Source: Erythrobacter dokdonensis DSW-74
GTDB lineage: Bacteria; Pseudomonadota; Alphaproteobacteria; Sphingomonadales; Sphingomonadaceae
Direction of reading: 5' to 3'
Assembly (NCBI RefSeq): GCF_001677335.1
Contig: NZ_LZYB01000001.1
Location: 620,001 to 684,000 of the forward strand
DNA length: 64,000 nucleotides
Part shown: positions 54,070 through 62,233 of the stretch, in pieces
How positions within the stretch are numbered: position 1 is the stretch's first letter
Layout of the letters: every line of letters begins with the position of its first letter
Made by a program: the position numbers and the translations under genes
The notes under the pieces: model-generated
Told to the model about the DNA's origin: nothing
Databases searched by the model: none
The model's input: the letters and a program-made list of their open reading frames with translations, nothing else

Positions 54070-56621
54070 TTGCGGAAGCGCTGGATCGCCTGGGCGAGCA
54101 CCACGTAAAGCTTGCCCATGTCGGAACCCAGCATCGTCACGCTCAGCACATGGCCGTCACGTGTCGAAAGGGTCGAACGCAGCATTGCCTCGAAGTCGTG
54201 GATGTAGCGGCTGACATTGGTCCTGAAGGCTTCGTCACGCTGGTAAAGATCTGCAATGTCCCGCGCACCGCCATTGTCGATCAGACGGACCGCGCGACGG
54301 GTGAAAATCCCGCGATCGCCCTTGAGATAGGCATCCCATGCCGTATCGGCGACCTCCGCCGACAGCGCGCCGCTGATATCGATGGCCGCCGAATTGAGGC
54401 TGTCGGTAATCAACGCCATGCGCCGCGCGAAGTCGTTGTTGACCTGTTCTTCTGCCAGTTCTCGGGCACGACTGACGCGCTGTTCGAGATTGCCGGTCAG
54501 CTCGTTCACCCGCACCAACTGGTCGCGCAGCTGGATGATGACCTCGCGCCCGACGCCCGAAGCGTGGGCGGTAGCCTGCTCGATCTTTCCGATGGTAGCT
54601 GCGCTTTCGTTGCGCAAGGTTCTCTCAAGCACTTCCACGGCTTCGCTGCCGAGGCTTTCGGCCAGCGCTGTAGCTCTCTCGCGGGTTCCTTCCTCCAGTG
54701 TCGCGAAGGCCTGCGCAATGGCGGTCTCGAGCGCCGCCAGGGCCGTGCGGAGCTGTGTTTGCGTGTCGCCCGCAAGCGCGCCGCTCTCCTCGGCCAGCCG
54801 GGCAAACCCGCCTCGCAGTCCCTGCAATTTTGCCAAAGCATCGTCCGACTGTTCGGAAAGCTTGGCGCGGAAGTCCGCTATGGCCGCGTCCGCTGCCTCG
54901 ATGTCGCTACGGGTCTTGAGCAGGTATTCTGAAAGGTCATTACCGCTCTGGCCGGTCCGCAGCATGAGCTGGCTGACGTCGCTTGCGCGCCTTTCCACGG
55001 CAACAAGACTTTCATTGGCCGAGCCGATTGCCTGCTGCAGGTCTTCCCGGCTCGTGCGCGCACCCGACTGGATGATTTCAAGCAGACGGATACCGCTTTC
55101 GGTTAGCTCTGCGAGCTTTGCTTCGGTTTCGGAGAGGGCGGCGCGCTTGGCGTTGAGTTTGTCGCCAAGCTCCTCGAACCCGGTCGCAAGACTGGTGCGC
55201 GCGGTCTCGCCCTGCTGGCCGATTTCCCCGAGCAACGCACCGAACCGGTCAAGTTGCGCGGCCAGCGCCTCGCCCTGCTCGACCAGTTTTTCGGCATCGG
55301 CGATCTGGGCCTCGCGTCGTTGGGCCAGAGCGTCATCAAGCGCTGCAAGGCGCTGTGAGAGCACTTCGCTGGCCTGGGCTTCGCGGGTGTCGAAAGCGGC
55401 CTGGCGCTGCTCGACTGCCTCGGCAAATTGCAGATCGCGTTCAGCAAGACGCGCGTCGATCCGCTCGGCTTCCCCGGTGATCGCCGCAATCCGCTTGCGC
55501 GCGGCGTCAAGTGCGCGTGCTTCGGTCTCCTCGACCAGCTGCAGGCGCGCGGCGACTTCCTGTTCAAGCGCCGCGAGTTCTGCGCGCATGTGTTCTCGCG
55601 CCGCTTCGTCGGCTGCGCGCAGACGTTCGCTTGCGGAAGCAATATCGGCTTCAAGCTGCGCGGTTTGTGACCGCAAGGCCTCGAGCGCCGCAGCCTCCGT
55701 CGCCTCCAACCTCTCGCGGTAAGCCGAAGCTTCTTCTTGCAGGCCGGTGAAGCGGTTGGCGACCAACCCCTCGATCCGCGCGACCTGCGTCTCGAAGCTG
55801 TCGATGGTCTGTCCCACGGTTGTGGCCAGGCCCTGGATCTGGGCTTCGCTGCTTGAGCCAAGCTTGCCAAGCTGTTCAAAGCCGCGGGTGAGCTGTTCCA
55901 GTTGCGCCGCGGCATTATTGCCCGCACCGCCGATCTGGTTGGCGACGTCCCGGGCGGCATTCGCGATTACCGGCAGATCGTCGCGCAGTCTGTTCATGTT
56001 CCCGAGCGCGGTTTCGCTCGCCGTGCCGATCGCATCGACCTGCGCGCCGTTGGTGGTGACGAGCTGTTGCAGTTCTGCGGCATGCGCGGAAATGCGCTCG
56101 GCCGCTATCCGGCCAAGCGCCTCCAGATCGCGCGATTGCGCGGCGAGAAACTCGCGGGCGAGGCTGAGTTCACGGTTGACGATCTTCAGCCGCTCCTCGA
56201 GCTGGGCGCTTTCGCGGCTGAGCAGGGCAGCGCTGGCGGCAAACCGGCCGGCTTCGGCGCGCGAGGAGCGCATCGCCAGCAGCCAGACAATACCGACGAG
56301 CCCGACAGGGACCGACCATTGCACAAGCCATCCGGCCCAGACGGAAGGCCCCGGTCCCGAGATCGCCTCGGAGGTGATCGTCCAGCCGAAAAAGCCGGTC
56401 CAGCCGATAACCAGCACAATCGCCAGCCACGGTGCCAGCCGGCTCGCTAGCGAGGGTGCCGGTATTTCCGAAGGTCCGTCTTCCCAAACGTCATCAAGCA
56501 ACAGTTCCGACTCTTCAGCCGTTGCCTCGTTCGCCTGTCCTTCTGCCGGAACGGGGTTTGTTCCGACATCGCCCGGGCTGCTATTGCGCCCCAAGGCGCG
56601 CATCTGGTGCCGTCCTGCCAT
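54066..56621 (-). CDS. Membrane-anchored coiled-coil protein, TipN-like
   Basis: An 851-residue protein. A 60-residue acidic N-terminus is followed by two membrane helices (about 63-84, WLAIVLVIGWTGFFGWTI; about 95-117), a very long Ala/Glu/Arg/Gln-rich coiled coil (about 120-730) and a compact C-terminal region (about 735-851) with DTAWDAYLKGDRGIFTRRAV, RYIHDFEAMLRS and LGSDMGKLYVVLAQAIQRF. Size, twin N-terminal helices and coiled coil resemble the Caulobacter polarity factor TipN; this is inference from layout, not a tested homology. ATG 56621 is read as the start, with a second ATG at residue 7. It is divergent from an Hpt-like gene across 70 bp that contain a CtrA-box-like sequence. Confidence 0.72.
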   Translation of the reverse strand: MAGRHQMRALGRNSSPGDVGTNPVPAEGQANEATAEESELLLDDVWEDGPSEIPAPSLASRLAPWLAIVLVIGWTGFFGWTITSEAISGPGPSVWAGWLVQWSVPVGLVGIVWLLAMRSSRAEAGRFAASAALLSRESAQLEERLKIVNRELSLAREFLAAQSRDLEALGRIAAERISAHAAELQQLVTTNGAQVDAIGTASETALGNMNRLRDDLPVIANAARDVANQIGGAGNNAAAQLEQLTRGFEQLGKLGSSSEAQIQGLATTVGQTIDSFETQVARIEGLVANRFTGLQEEASAYRERLEATEAAALEALRSQTAQLEADIASASERLRAADEAAREHMRAELAALEQEVAARLQLVEETEARALDAARKRIAAITGEAERIDARLAERDLQFAEAVEQRQAAFDTREAQASEVLSQRLAALDDALAQRREAQIADAEKLVEQGEALAAQLDRFGALLGEIGQQGETARTSLATGFEELGDKLNAKRAALSETEAKLAELTESGIRLLEIIQSGARTSREDLQQAIGSANESLVAVERRASDVSQLMLRTGQSGNDLSEYLLKTRSDIEAADAAIADFRAKLSEQSDDALAKLQGLRGGFARLAEESGALAGDTQTQLRTALAALETAIAQAFATLEEGTRERATALAESLGSEAVEVLERTLRNESAATIGKIEQATAHASGVGREVIIQLRDQLVRVNELTGNLEQRVSRARELAEEQVNNDFARRMALITDSLNSAAIDISGALSAEVADTAWDAYLKGDRGIFTRRAVRLIDNGGARDIADLYQRDEAFRTNVSRYIHDFEAMLRSTLSTRDGHVLSVTMLGSDMGKLYVVLAQAIQRFRN

Positions 56622-56651
56622 AAATGCATCATACCACAGCCGGAAACGGGA

Positions 56652-56667
56652 TAAACCCCGCTTTAAC
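56652..56667 (+). promoter_or_regulatory. Putative CtrA-type box A (divergent region)
   Basis: TAAA-CCCCGCT-TTAAC matches the CtrA box TTAA-N7-TTAAC at all but one position. It lies in the 70-bp divergent gap between the coiled-coil gene and the Hpt-like gene, ending 24 nt before the Hpt-like ATG at 56692. It shares 11 of 16 bases with box B at 58309-58324. Motif match only. Confidence 0.45.
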
Positions 56668-56691
56668 CTAAAGGATGGTAGCCCCTTTCGT

Positions 56692-57003
56692 ATGGCCTAT
56701 GACAATGGTGCCCTTGATGCGACCCTTGCGGCAGCCGCCGGCGACAATCCCGCGCTGTTGGGTGAACTGCGCGCTGCGTTTCTCGAAAGCGCGACACGCC
56801 AGCTTGACCTGCTCAAGCGCGCCCGCTGTGACGGCAACTGGAACGTTGCGGCGATGCGGCTCAAGGGTCTTGCAGCGAGTTTCCACGCCGAGGAACTGCT
56901 CGCCGCGGCCGACAAGGCGCTCAATGCCGCTCCAGGCGAGCCGATGGCGATCCGCGAGATCGAAGGCGTCATCAACCGCTTCACGCGCACGGTCCGGCCC
57001 TGA
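56692..57003 (+). CDS. Hpt-like protein without phospho-acceptor histidine
   Basis: A 103-residue helical protein reading like an Hpt (histidine phosphotransfer) bundle. The segment AAMRLKGLAASFHAEEL (about 53-69) aligns with the HxLKGxA motif, but the phospho-accepting His position is Met55. Lys58-Gly59 are kept. It could be a non-phosphorylated docking protein, or another His could serve; His66 nearby is unusually placed. ATG 56692 is the only plausible start and has a poorly spaced AAGGA. Flanked upstream by a CtrA-like box and downstream by the nucleotidyltransferase-like gene. Confidence 0.6.
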   Translation: MAYDNGALDATLAAAAGDNPALLGELRAAFLESATRQLDLLKRARCDGNWNVAAMRLKGLAASFHAEELLAAADKALNAAPGEPMAIREIEGVINRFTRTVRP

Positions 57004-57116
57004 TCCTTCCGGCCGCCGGCCATTTTCGGCAAATCGACCTCCGGATGGCTTGAACCGCTGGCGCGGAAGCGCCAATCCTTGCGCTTTCGGCACCGCATTG
57101 GGAAAGGCGACAGGCG

Positions 57117-58307
57117 ATGCGAACGGCCCTTGTGGCGGCGCTCAGACACAGCTCGGACGGCACCTTGCGCGCGGGTCTTTCGCTTGCGGGCCGGACGGTG
57201 CTGGCGCGGCAGGTCGACCTGCTGCGCGAGCTGGGCTGTGAACGTATCCTGTGCCTGTGCGAGAAGGTCGACGCGGTGGTTCTGCAAGTGCAGGCCGATG
57301 TCGAGGCTTCCGGCGGAACCTTCGAGGCGCTGAGCGGCTTTCTTCGCCTGCCAGCTCTGGTGCGGGCCGAGGATGAGCTGGTGATCCTCGCCGACGGGAT
57401 CCTGCCTGATCTTGCGCCGGCCCATGCGCTGTTCTCGGCGCCACCACTACGCTTTGTCGCAGCGTTACCGCCGACAAGCCCTCTCGTGATGCGCTATCCG
57501 CAAGATTTCGAGCGGATCGATGCCGAGCATCACTGGGCCGGACTGCTGGCGATGCGCGGCGCGCCGGTTCAGCACCTAGCCGACTTCCCGCCGGACTCCG
57601 ATGCGATCTCGCTGCTCCTGCGGCTTGCCCTGCAGGCGGGCACCCCATTCCGCGAGCTTCCGGCCACGGCCGATGCGCCGGGTCAATGGTTGCTGGCCGA
57701 TGACAGCGCAATGGTTGCCGAGCAGGAACGGGCGCTTATCATCGCCGCGACGGGAAGTTCAGACTGGCGTGCTCCGGCAACAGCTCTGGCCCGAATTGCA
57801 GCGCGCCGGACACCGCCGCAGGCACTGGAGCAGCGGAGCCTTGTTGCGGCTTGCTGCGGTGCCCTGCTGCTTGTGGCCGGTGCGGGCCTTGCCGGATGGG
57901 GCACCCCCGCATGGGGGATGGCGCTCGCCAGTGGCGGTGCCCTGGCCATGACGTTTGCGGGTGCACTTGGCCGCCTGCGCCAGCGCCTGGTCGGCAAGCG
58001 GTCCGGGTTCGTGACAGGTGAGCGTGCCGGAGTGGCGATCGATATCCTCGCGGCACTTGCCGTGCTGTTGGCTCTTGCGCCCTGGCCGCAGGCCGAGCCG
58101 CTGGCGGTGTTGGGGCCGGTCACGATCGGGCTTGCGCGATTGCTGAACCGCTGGGCGCCGTCCTCGCGCCTTGGCCCGCTGGCCGAGCGCCCGGTGCTGC
58201 TAACACTCTTCGCGCTCGCGGCCGGGTTCGGGCTGCTTGCCAAGGCTACGGCGCTGGTTGCACTCTTCCTGCTGTTCGGATTGCTGCTGCGGGGCGAGCG
58301 GAATTGA
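57117..58307 (+). CDS. Nucleotidyltransferase-like membrane protein, function unknown
   Basis: A 396-residue two-part protein. The N-terminal half (about 1-200) resembles the GT-A/MobA nucleotidyltransferase fold: AGRTVLARQVDLLRELGCERILCL is the typical beta-alpha-beta start and LVILADGILPDL the second strand with an Asp. The C-terminal half (about 240-396) has about five helices, including AACCGALLLVAGAGLAGWG and LLTLFALAAGFGLLAKATAL. Similar N-terminal domains are fused to membrane CDP-alcohol phosphatidyltransferases in some species, but the DG(x)2AR(x)8G signature of those enzymes is not seen. GGAAAGG precedes ATG 57117. Located between the Hpt-like and box B-controlled genes. Confidence 0.55.
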   Translation: MRTALVAALRHSSDGTLRAGLSLAGRTVLARQVDLLRELGCERILCLCEKVDAVVLQVQADVEASGGTFEALSGFLRLPALVRAEDELVILADGILPDLAPAHALFSAPPLRFVAALPPTSPLVMRYPQDFERIDAEHHWAGLLAMRGAPVQHLADFPPDSDAISLLLRLALQAGTPFRELPATADAPGQWLLADDSAMVAEQERALIIAATGSSDWRAPATALARIAARRTPPQALEQRSLVAACCGALLLVAGAGLAGWGTPAWGMALASGGALAMTFAGALGRLRQRLVGKRSGFVTGERAGVAIDILAALAVLLALAPWPQAEPLAVLGPVTIGLARLLNRWAPSSRLGPLAERPVLLTLFALAAGFGLLAKATALVALFLLFGLLLRGERN

Positions 58308-58308
58308 A

Positions 58309-58324
58309 CTAACGCAGATTTAAC
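58309..58324 (+). promoter_or_regulatory. Putative CtrA-type box B
   Basis: CTAA-CGCAGAT-TTAAC matches TTAA-N7-TTAAC at all but one position. It starts 1 nt after the upstream stop codon and ends 23 nt before the ATG at 58348, nearly the spacing of box A. TTAA-containing words are rare in DNA this GC-rich, which strengthens the match, but binding is unproven. Confidence 0.45.
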
Positions 58325-58347
58325 TATGCGCGCATTAAGGCTGCATG

Positions 58348-59274
58348 ATGGGCGAAAAGGCAATGGCACCTGCGACCGCAACTTCGGTCGACACGCTCCT
58401 TGAGCAGGAACTGGCGCGCGAGAACCGCGCGCTGGCCGCAGTCGTGCCCGTGCTGCGCCACCTTCTGGCAAGCGAAGCGCAAAGACTGGTGAGCGATGCG
58501 ATCCTCGCCCGGGTTCGCGGAATGTTGTCCGATCTTGCCGCGCAGCTTCTCGCATTGGAGGCAGGTCTTGATCCCGCCCTGCGCCGGGCGGGCGCGGTGG
58601 ATGTGGCGGCGCACGATGCCCTGGCAGAAACCCTTGCCGCGGACCCTGAACTGCTGTCGCTTTGCCATGCTCTTGCTACCGAAAGCCATCTGGCCGAGCG
58701 GCTCCAGCAACAGCACGGGATGGATCCGGTGCTGAGCCCGCTGCTGCAGGAACTGATTGCTTCCGACAGACCGCAGGTTGCCGAGCTGGCCATGAACGCG
58801 CTCGCGGCGCAATCACGCTTCATCCAGAGCCAGCGCCGCATGGAATTGGGGCTATGCGAGCTTCCGGCAGAGCTGTTCCACCGGATGATTGCAGGTTGCG
58901 GACCATCCGAGGCACGCGCCGCGCTCCAGCAGGCCTATGACGAGGCAGCTGGCCGGATCGGCCTGTTTGCTCGGCTTGTTTCGGCGATGCGGCGCGGAGC
59001 GGTGGCGGCGCTCGAGCTGGAACATGCCGGTCTTGCACTGTTTGCCAGTGCGCTCGCCGCGCTCGGTGGTCAACTCCGTGCTCATGCGGTCATTGCATGC
59101 CAGGAACATCAGAGCGGGCGGCTAGCGCTTGTTCTGAAGGCTGCCGGGCTGGAGATCGAGGCGATCGAGCGGCAGGTGCTGTTTGTCGACCCTGCGGCGC
59201 GGATCCCGCGGGATCTCGTCACAATATCTCCCGAGCGTGCGCGGTTGCTGCTGGAAGCGGGCGCGGCCGAATGA
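58348..59274 (+). CDS. Helical protein of unknown function, possibly DUF2336-like
   Basis: A 308-residue, Ala/Leu/Glu/Arg-rich soluble protein, predicted almost entirely helical. It begins with LLEQELARENRALAAVVPVL and includes repeated helix pairs such as ALAETLAADPELLSLCHAL and PLLQELIASDRPQVAELAMNALAAQSRFIQ. It recalls HEAT-like alphaproteobacterial DUF2336 proteins, but no diagnostic motif was found, so the label is tentative. ATG 58348 is preferred over the adjacent ATG 58345 because AAGG is then 7 nt away. It overlaps the kinase-like gene by 4 nt, so the two are translated together and may act as partners. Confidence 0.55.
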   Translation: MGEKAMAPATATSVDTLLEQELARENRALAAVVPVLRHLLASEAQRLVSDAILARVRGMLSDLAAQLLALEAGLDPALRRAGAVDVAAHDALAETLAADPELLSLCHALATESHLAERLQQQHGMDPVLSPLLQELIASDRPQVAELAMNALAAQSRFIQSQRRMELGLCELPAELFHRMIAGCGPSEARAALQQAYDEAAGRIGLFARLVSAMRRGAVAALELEHAGLALFASALAALGGQLRAHAVIACQEHQSGRLALVLKAAGLEIEAIERQVLFVDPAARIPRDLVTISPERARLLLEAGAAE

Positions 59275-60677
59275 ACACGATGGATCGCCGCGATACTCTG
59301 CTTGCGGCCCGCGGGCTGACCGATGCCCGCGACTGGCTGATGAGCGCCGATGAGCCTCTTGCCGAACTCCAGGCGCGCTGCGGGGGGAGCATCCCCGGTC
59401 CGTTGGCCGTGCCAGAACTGCGCGAGCTCGTGCGCCAGAGCCGGGCAATGGGCTTGCGGCTTGCGCGCGAATTCTCGGCCTTTGACGGTGAGGCTCTGGT
59501 TACGGGTTTCGTGCGGATCCATCCTATTGCCGGGGATGCCGACGACGGGTGCGAAGTCCTGGTCGAAAACTGGCAGCGCAGCCTGCAGTCCGTGCCCGAG
59601 GGCCGCGAATTTGCCGAGCGCCTCGATGCGATCGACCGCGCTACCGCCGAAGTCACCGCCAGGCTCGATGCGCGCCAGCGCGTCCAGGTGCTGAGCGCTC
59701 TGGCTTCCGATGCCGTTGATCTGCAGAAGTCCGCGATGGCAAGGCCGGCGGAGGTCTGGAGCAAGTTTGTCGAACTGCCCGGTATTGCCCATCGCCAGCC
59801 GTTGCACTGGCGCTTGCTTGACGGGGCGGCATGCCGCTTTGCCGGCTCGCAGCGGCAATGGCGGGTGCGTCTGATCCCGCTCGGGCCCGACCCGCAGTCC
59901 CCTTCCGGCTTTGAACTGCTTTTGATCGCCGACGAGCCGCTGGCCACGGTGACCGCGCCGCACGGGCATGACGAGCACGAAGAGCCGCCGCCCGCGCGGC
60001 TCATCGGGAGCGCGCTTGCCCCGGTGCTGCGCCAGCCGGTCGCCCGCATCATCGCCAATGCCGAAACCATCAAAGCGCGCCTCGCCGGACCCTTGCGCGA
60101 AGAATACAGCGACTACGCCGGCACCATTGCCAGCGCGGGTCAACACCTTGCAGCGATGCTGGACGATCTTGCCGATCTTGAAGTGGTGGAGACCCCCGGC
60201 TTCAAAACGGCGCGGGAACCCGTCGATCTGGCCGATGCGGCGCAGCGGGCGGCAGGTATTCTTGGCGTGCGGGCGCAGAACCGCGAGATCAGGCTGATCG
60301 TTTCGGGCGAACGGGCAAAGGCGGTGGCGACCGCCGAGTTCCGGCGCGTTCTCCAGATCCTCATCAATCTGGTCGGCAACGCCATCGCCTACGCGCCGCA
60401 GGGAAGCACCGTTACGATCCTCGCCGGCACGCCGGGCGAGGGGCGTGTTTCCGTAAGCGTTGCCGATGAAGGTCCCGGCGTCACCCCCGAACAGGCCACC
60501 CGCATTTTCGACAAGGGAGAACGTCTCGGCCGCGACAGCGACGGCGGGCGGGACAAGGGGTCGGGCCTTGGCCTTTACATCTCGCGCCGTCTCGCGCGGG
60601 CGATGGAAGGCGAACTGACGGTCGAACCCGCACCGGGCGGCGGCGCCTTGTTCCGGCTCGAACTTCCCGCCGCCTGA
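59271..60677 (+). CDS. Histidine-kinase-like protein lacking the phospho-histidine
   Basis: A 468-residue cytoplasmic protein. A long N-terminal sensory-type region has no membrane helix. A HisKA-like helix region (about 243-305) follows, where the HELRTP motif reads P-V-L-R-Q-P at 251-256, putting Pro251 where the phosphorylated His should be. The C-terminal HATPase_c domain looks intact: N-box ILINLVGNAIAYAP, G1 VADEGPGVTP, and G2 GSGLGLYISRRLA. It can probably bind ATP, but not autophosphorylate at the usual site; regulatory pseudokinases such as Caulobacter DivL provide a precedent. ATG 59271 overlaps the upstream stop (ATGA). Confidence 0.78.
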   Translation: MNTMDRRDTLLAARGLTDARDWLMSADEPLAELQARCGGSIPGPLAVPELRELVRQSRAMGLRLAREFSAFDGEALVTGFVRIHPIAGDADDGCEVLVENWQRSLQSVPEGREFAERLDAIDRATAEVTARLDARQRVQVLSALASDAVDLQKSAMARPAEVWSKFVELPGIAHRQPLHWRLLDGAACRFAGSQRQWRVRLIPLGPDPQSPSGFELLLIADEPLATVTAPHGHDEHEEPPPARLIGSALAPVLRQPVARIIANAETIKARLAGPLREEYSDYAGTIASAGQHLAAMLDDLADLEVVETPGFKTAREPVDLADAAQRAAGILGVRAQNREIRLIVSGERAKAVATAEFRRVLQILINLVGNAIAYAPQGSTVTILAGTPGEGRVSVSVADEGPGVTPEQATRIFDKGERLGRDSDGGRDKGSGLGLYISRRLARAMEGELTVEPAPGGGALFRLELPAA

Positions 60678-60684
60678 TCGCGGA

Positions 60685-60882
60685 TCAGCTGCGCCCGCGG
60701 CGGAGCGCCCACCACAGCATTCCCATACCCGCCACTGCGGTAATCAGGCCCCTGGCTATCCAAGAGGAATCTGCCAGCATGAAACTGTCTGCCGGCCATG
60801 CCAGCAGTCCGGCGCCCTGCAAGGCCCAGATGGTGCCCATTACGATCAGGAACAGTCCTGCCGCGCGGAGCACCATCATCAC
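60685..60882 (-). CDS. Small membrane protein downstream of gltA
   Basis: A 65-residue protein with two hydrophobic segments, VLRAAGLFLIVMGTIWALQG (about 4-23) and ARGLITAVAGMGMLWWALRRG (about 43-63). Starts 9 nt after the gltA stop on the same strand, so it probably ends the gltX-gltA transcript. No domain recognised. The HK-like gene ends 7 nt away on the other strand. Confidence 0.6.
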   Translation of the reverse strand: MMMVLRAAGLFLIVMGTIWALQGAGLLAWPADSFMLADSSWIARGLITAVAGMGMLWWALRRGRS

Positions 60883-60891
60883 ACTTGAACC

Positions 60892-62178
60892 TCAGCGCTT
60901 GTCGAGCGGGATGTAGTCGCGCTGCGTCGGCCCGGTGTAGAGCTGGCGCGGACGCCCGATCTTCTGGCCGGGGTCGGAGATCATCTCGTTCCACTGTGCC
61001 ACCCAGCCGACGGTGCGGGCGAGCGCGAAAAGCGCGGTGAACATGGTGGTGGGGAAACCGATCGCCGAGAGGATGATGCCCGAATAGAAATCGACGTTCG
61101 GGAACAGCTTCTTCTCGATGAAATAGGGATCGTTGAGCGCGATCTCTTCCAGCTGCAGCGCGGTTTCGAACAGCGGATCGTTGACCTTCAGCGCATCGAA
61201 CACTTCGCGCACGGTCTTCTGCATCACCGTCGCGCGCGGATCGTAGTTCTTGTACACGCGGTGGCCGAAGCCCATCAGGCGGAACGGATCGTTCTTGTCC
61301 TTGGCGCGCTCGATATAGTGCGGGATCTTGTCGGGGGTGCCGATCTCGCGCAGCATGTTGAGCGCGGCCTCGTTGGCGCCGCCATGCGCCGGGCCCCACA
61401 GACAGGCGATGCCGGCCGCGATGCAGGCAAACGGGTTCGCACCCGAGGATCCGGCAAGGCGCACGGTCGAGGTCGAGGCGTTCTGTTCGTGGTCGGCATG
61501 GAGGATGAAGATCCGGTCCATCGCGCGCTCCACCGCCGGGATCACCTCATATTCCTCGGCCGGAACGCCAAAGGTCATGCGCAGGAAATTGCCGGTATAG
61601 GACAGCGAGTTGTCCGGATACATGAAGGGCTGGCCGACCGCGTATTTGTAGGCCATCGCCGCGATCGTCGGCATCTTGGCAATCAGGCGGTGCGAGGAAA
61701 TCTTGCGGTGTTCCGGATCGGAGATGTCGGTGCTGTCGTGATAGAAGGCCGACAGCGCCCCGACCACGCCGCACATGATCGCCATCGGGTGCGCATCGCG
61801 GCGGAAGCCCCGATAGAAGGTCATCAGCTGCTCGTGCAGCATGGTGTGGCGGGTGATAGTGTAGGTGAAGTCGTCAAGTTCGTCCTTGCTCGGCAGCTCG
61901 CCGTTCAGGAGCAGGTAGGAGACTTCCATGAAGCTCGAATGTTCGGCCAGCTGGCCGATCGGGTAGCCGCGGTGTAGCAGGACGCCTTCATCACCGTCGA
62001 TATAGGTCAGCGCGCTTTCGCAGGACGCGGTCGAGGTGAAGCCGGGGTCAAAGGTGAACGCACCCGTCTGCGCGTAAAGCTTGCGGATGTCGATCACGTC
62101 GGGGCCGGTGCTGCCTTCCAGCACGGGATACTCGTATGTCGTCCCGCCCAGTTCCAGTTTCGCCGACTTGTCTGCCAA
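60892..62178 (-). CDS. gltA: Citrate synthase
   Basis: A 428-residue type II (hexameric, NADH-sensitive class) citrate synthase, condensing acetyl-CoA and oxaloacetate at the entry of the TCA cycle. Catalytic His regions are in [16 protein letters not shown] and [13 protein letters not shown], and the Asp is in [12 protein letters not shown]. The start is TTG 62178: AGGAGA lies 6 nt upstream and the protein then begins [11 protein letters not shown] as in relatives; an ATG at 62196 would place the ribosome-binding site inside the gene. It follows gltX by 55 nt. Confidence 0.96.
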   Translation of the reverse strand: MADKSAKLELGGTTYEYPVLEGSTGPDVIDIRKLYAQTGAFTFDPGFTSTASCESALTYIDGDEGVLLHRGYPIGQLAEHSSFMEVSYLLLNGELPSKDELDDFTYTITRHTMLHEQLMTFYRGFRRDAHPMAIMCGVVGALSAFYHDSTDISDPEHRKISSHRLIAKMPTIAAMAYKYAVGQPFMYPDNSLSYTGNFLRMTFGVPAEEYEVIPAVERAMDRIFILHADHEQNASTSTVRLAGSSGANPFACIAAGIACLWGPAHGGANEAALNMLREIGTPDKIPHYIERAKDKNDPFRLMGFGHRVYKNYDPRATVMQKTVREVFDALKVNDPLFETALQLEEIALNDPYFIEKKLFPNVDFYSGIILSAIGFPTTMFTALFALARTVGWVAQWNEMISDPGQKIGRPRQLYTGPTQRDYIPLDKR

Positions 62179-62233
62179 GGTGTGTCTCCTGTCCAAATAT
62201 ACCGGTCCTGCCCTGCGCCCTCACGCAGCCTGC

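Noticed and set aside
54382-55722. A Ser/Arg-rich open frame of 446 codons on the plus strand inside the coiled-coil gene
   Set aside because: Composition reflects the complement of Ala/Glu/Arg codons, with no start signal; the minus-strand protein has coherent helices and coiled coil.
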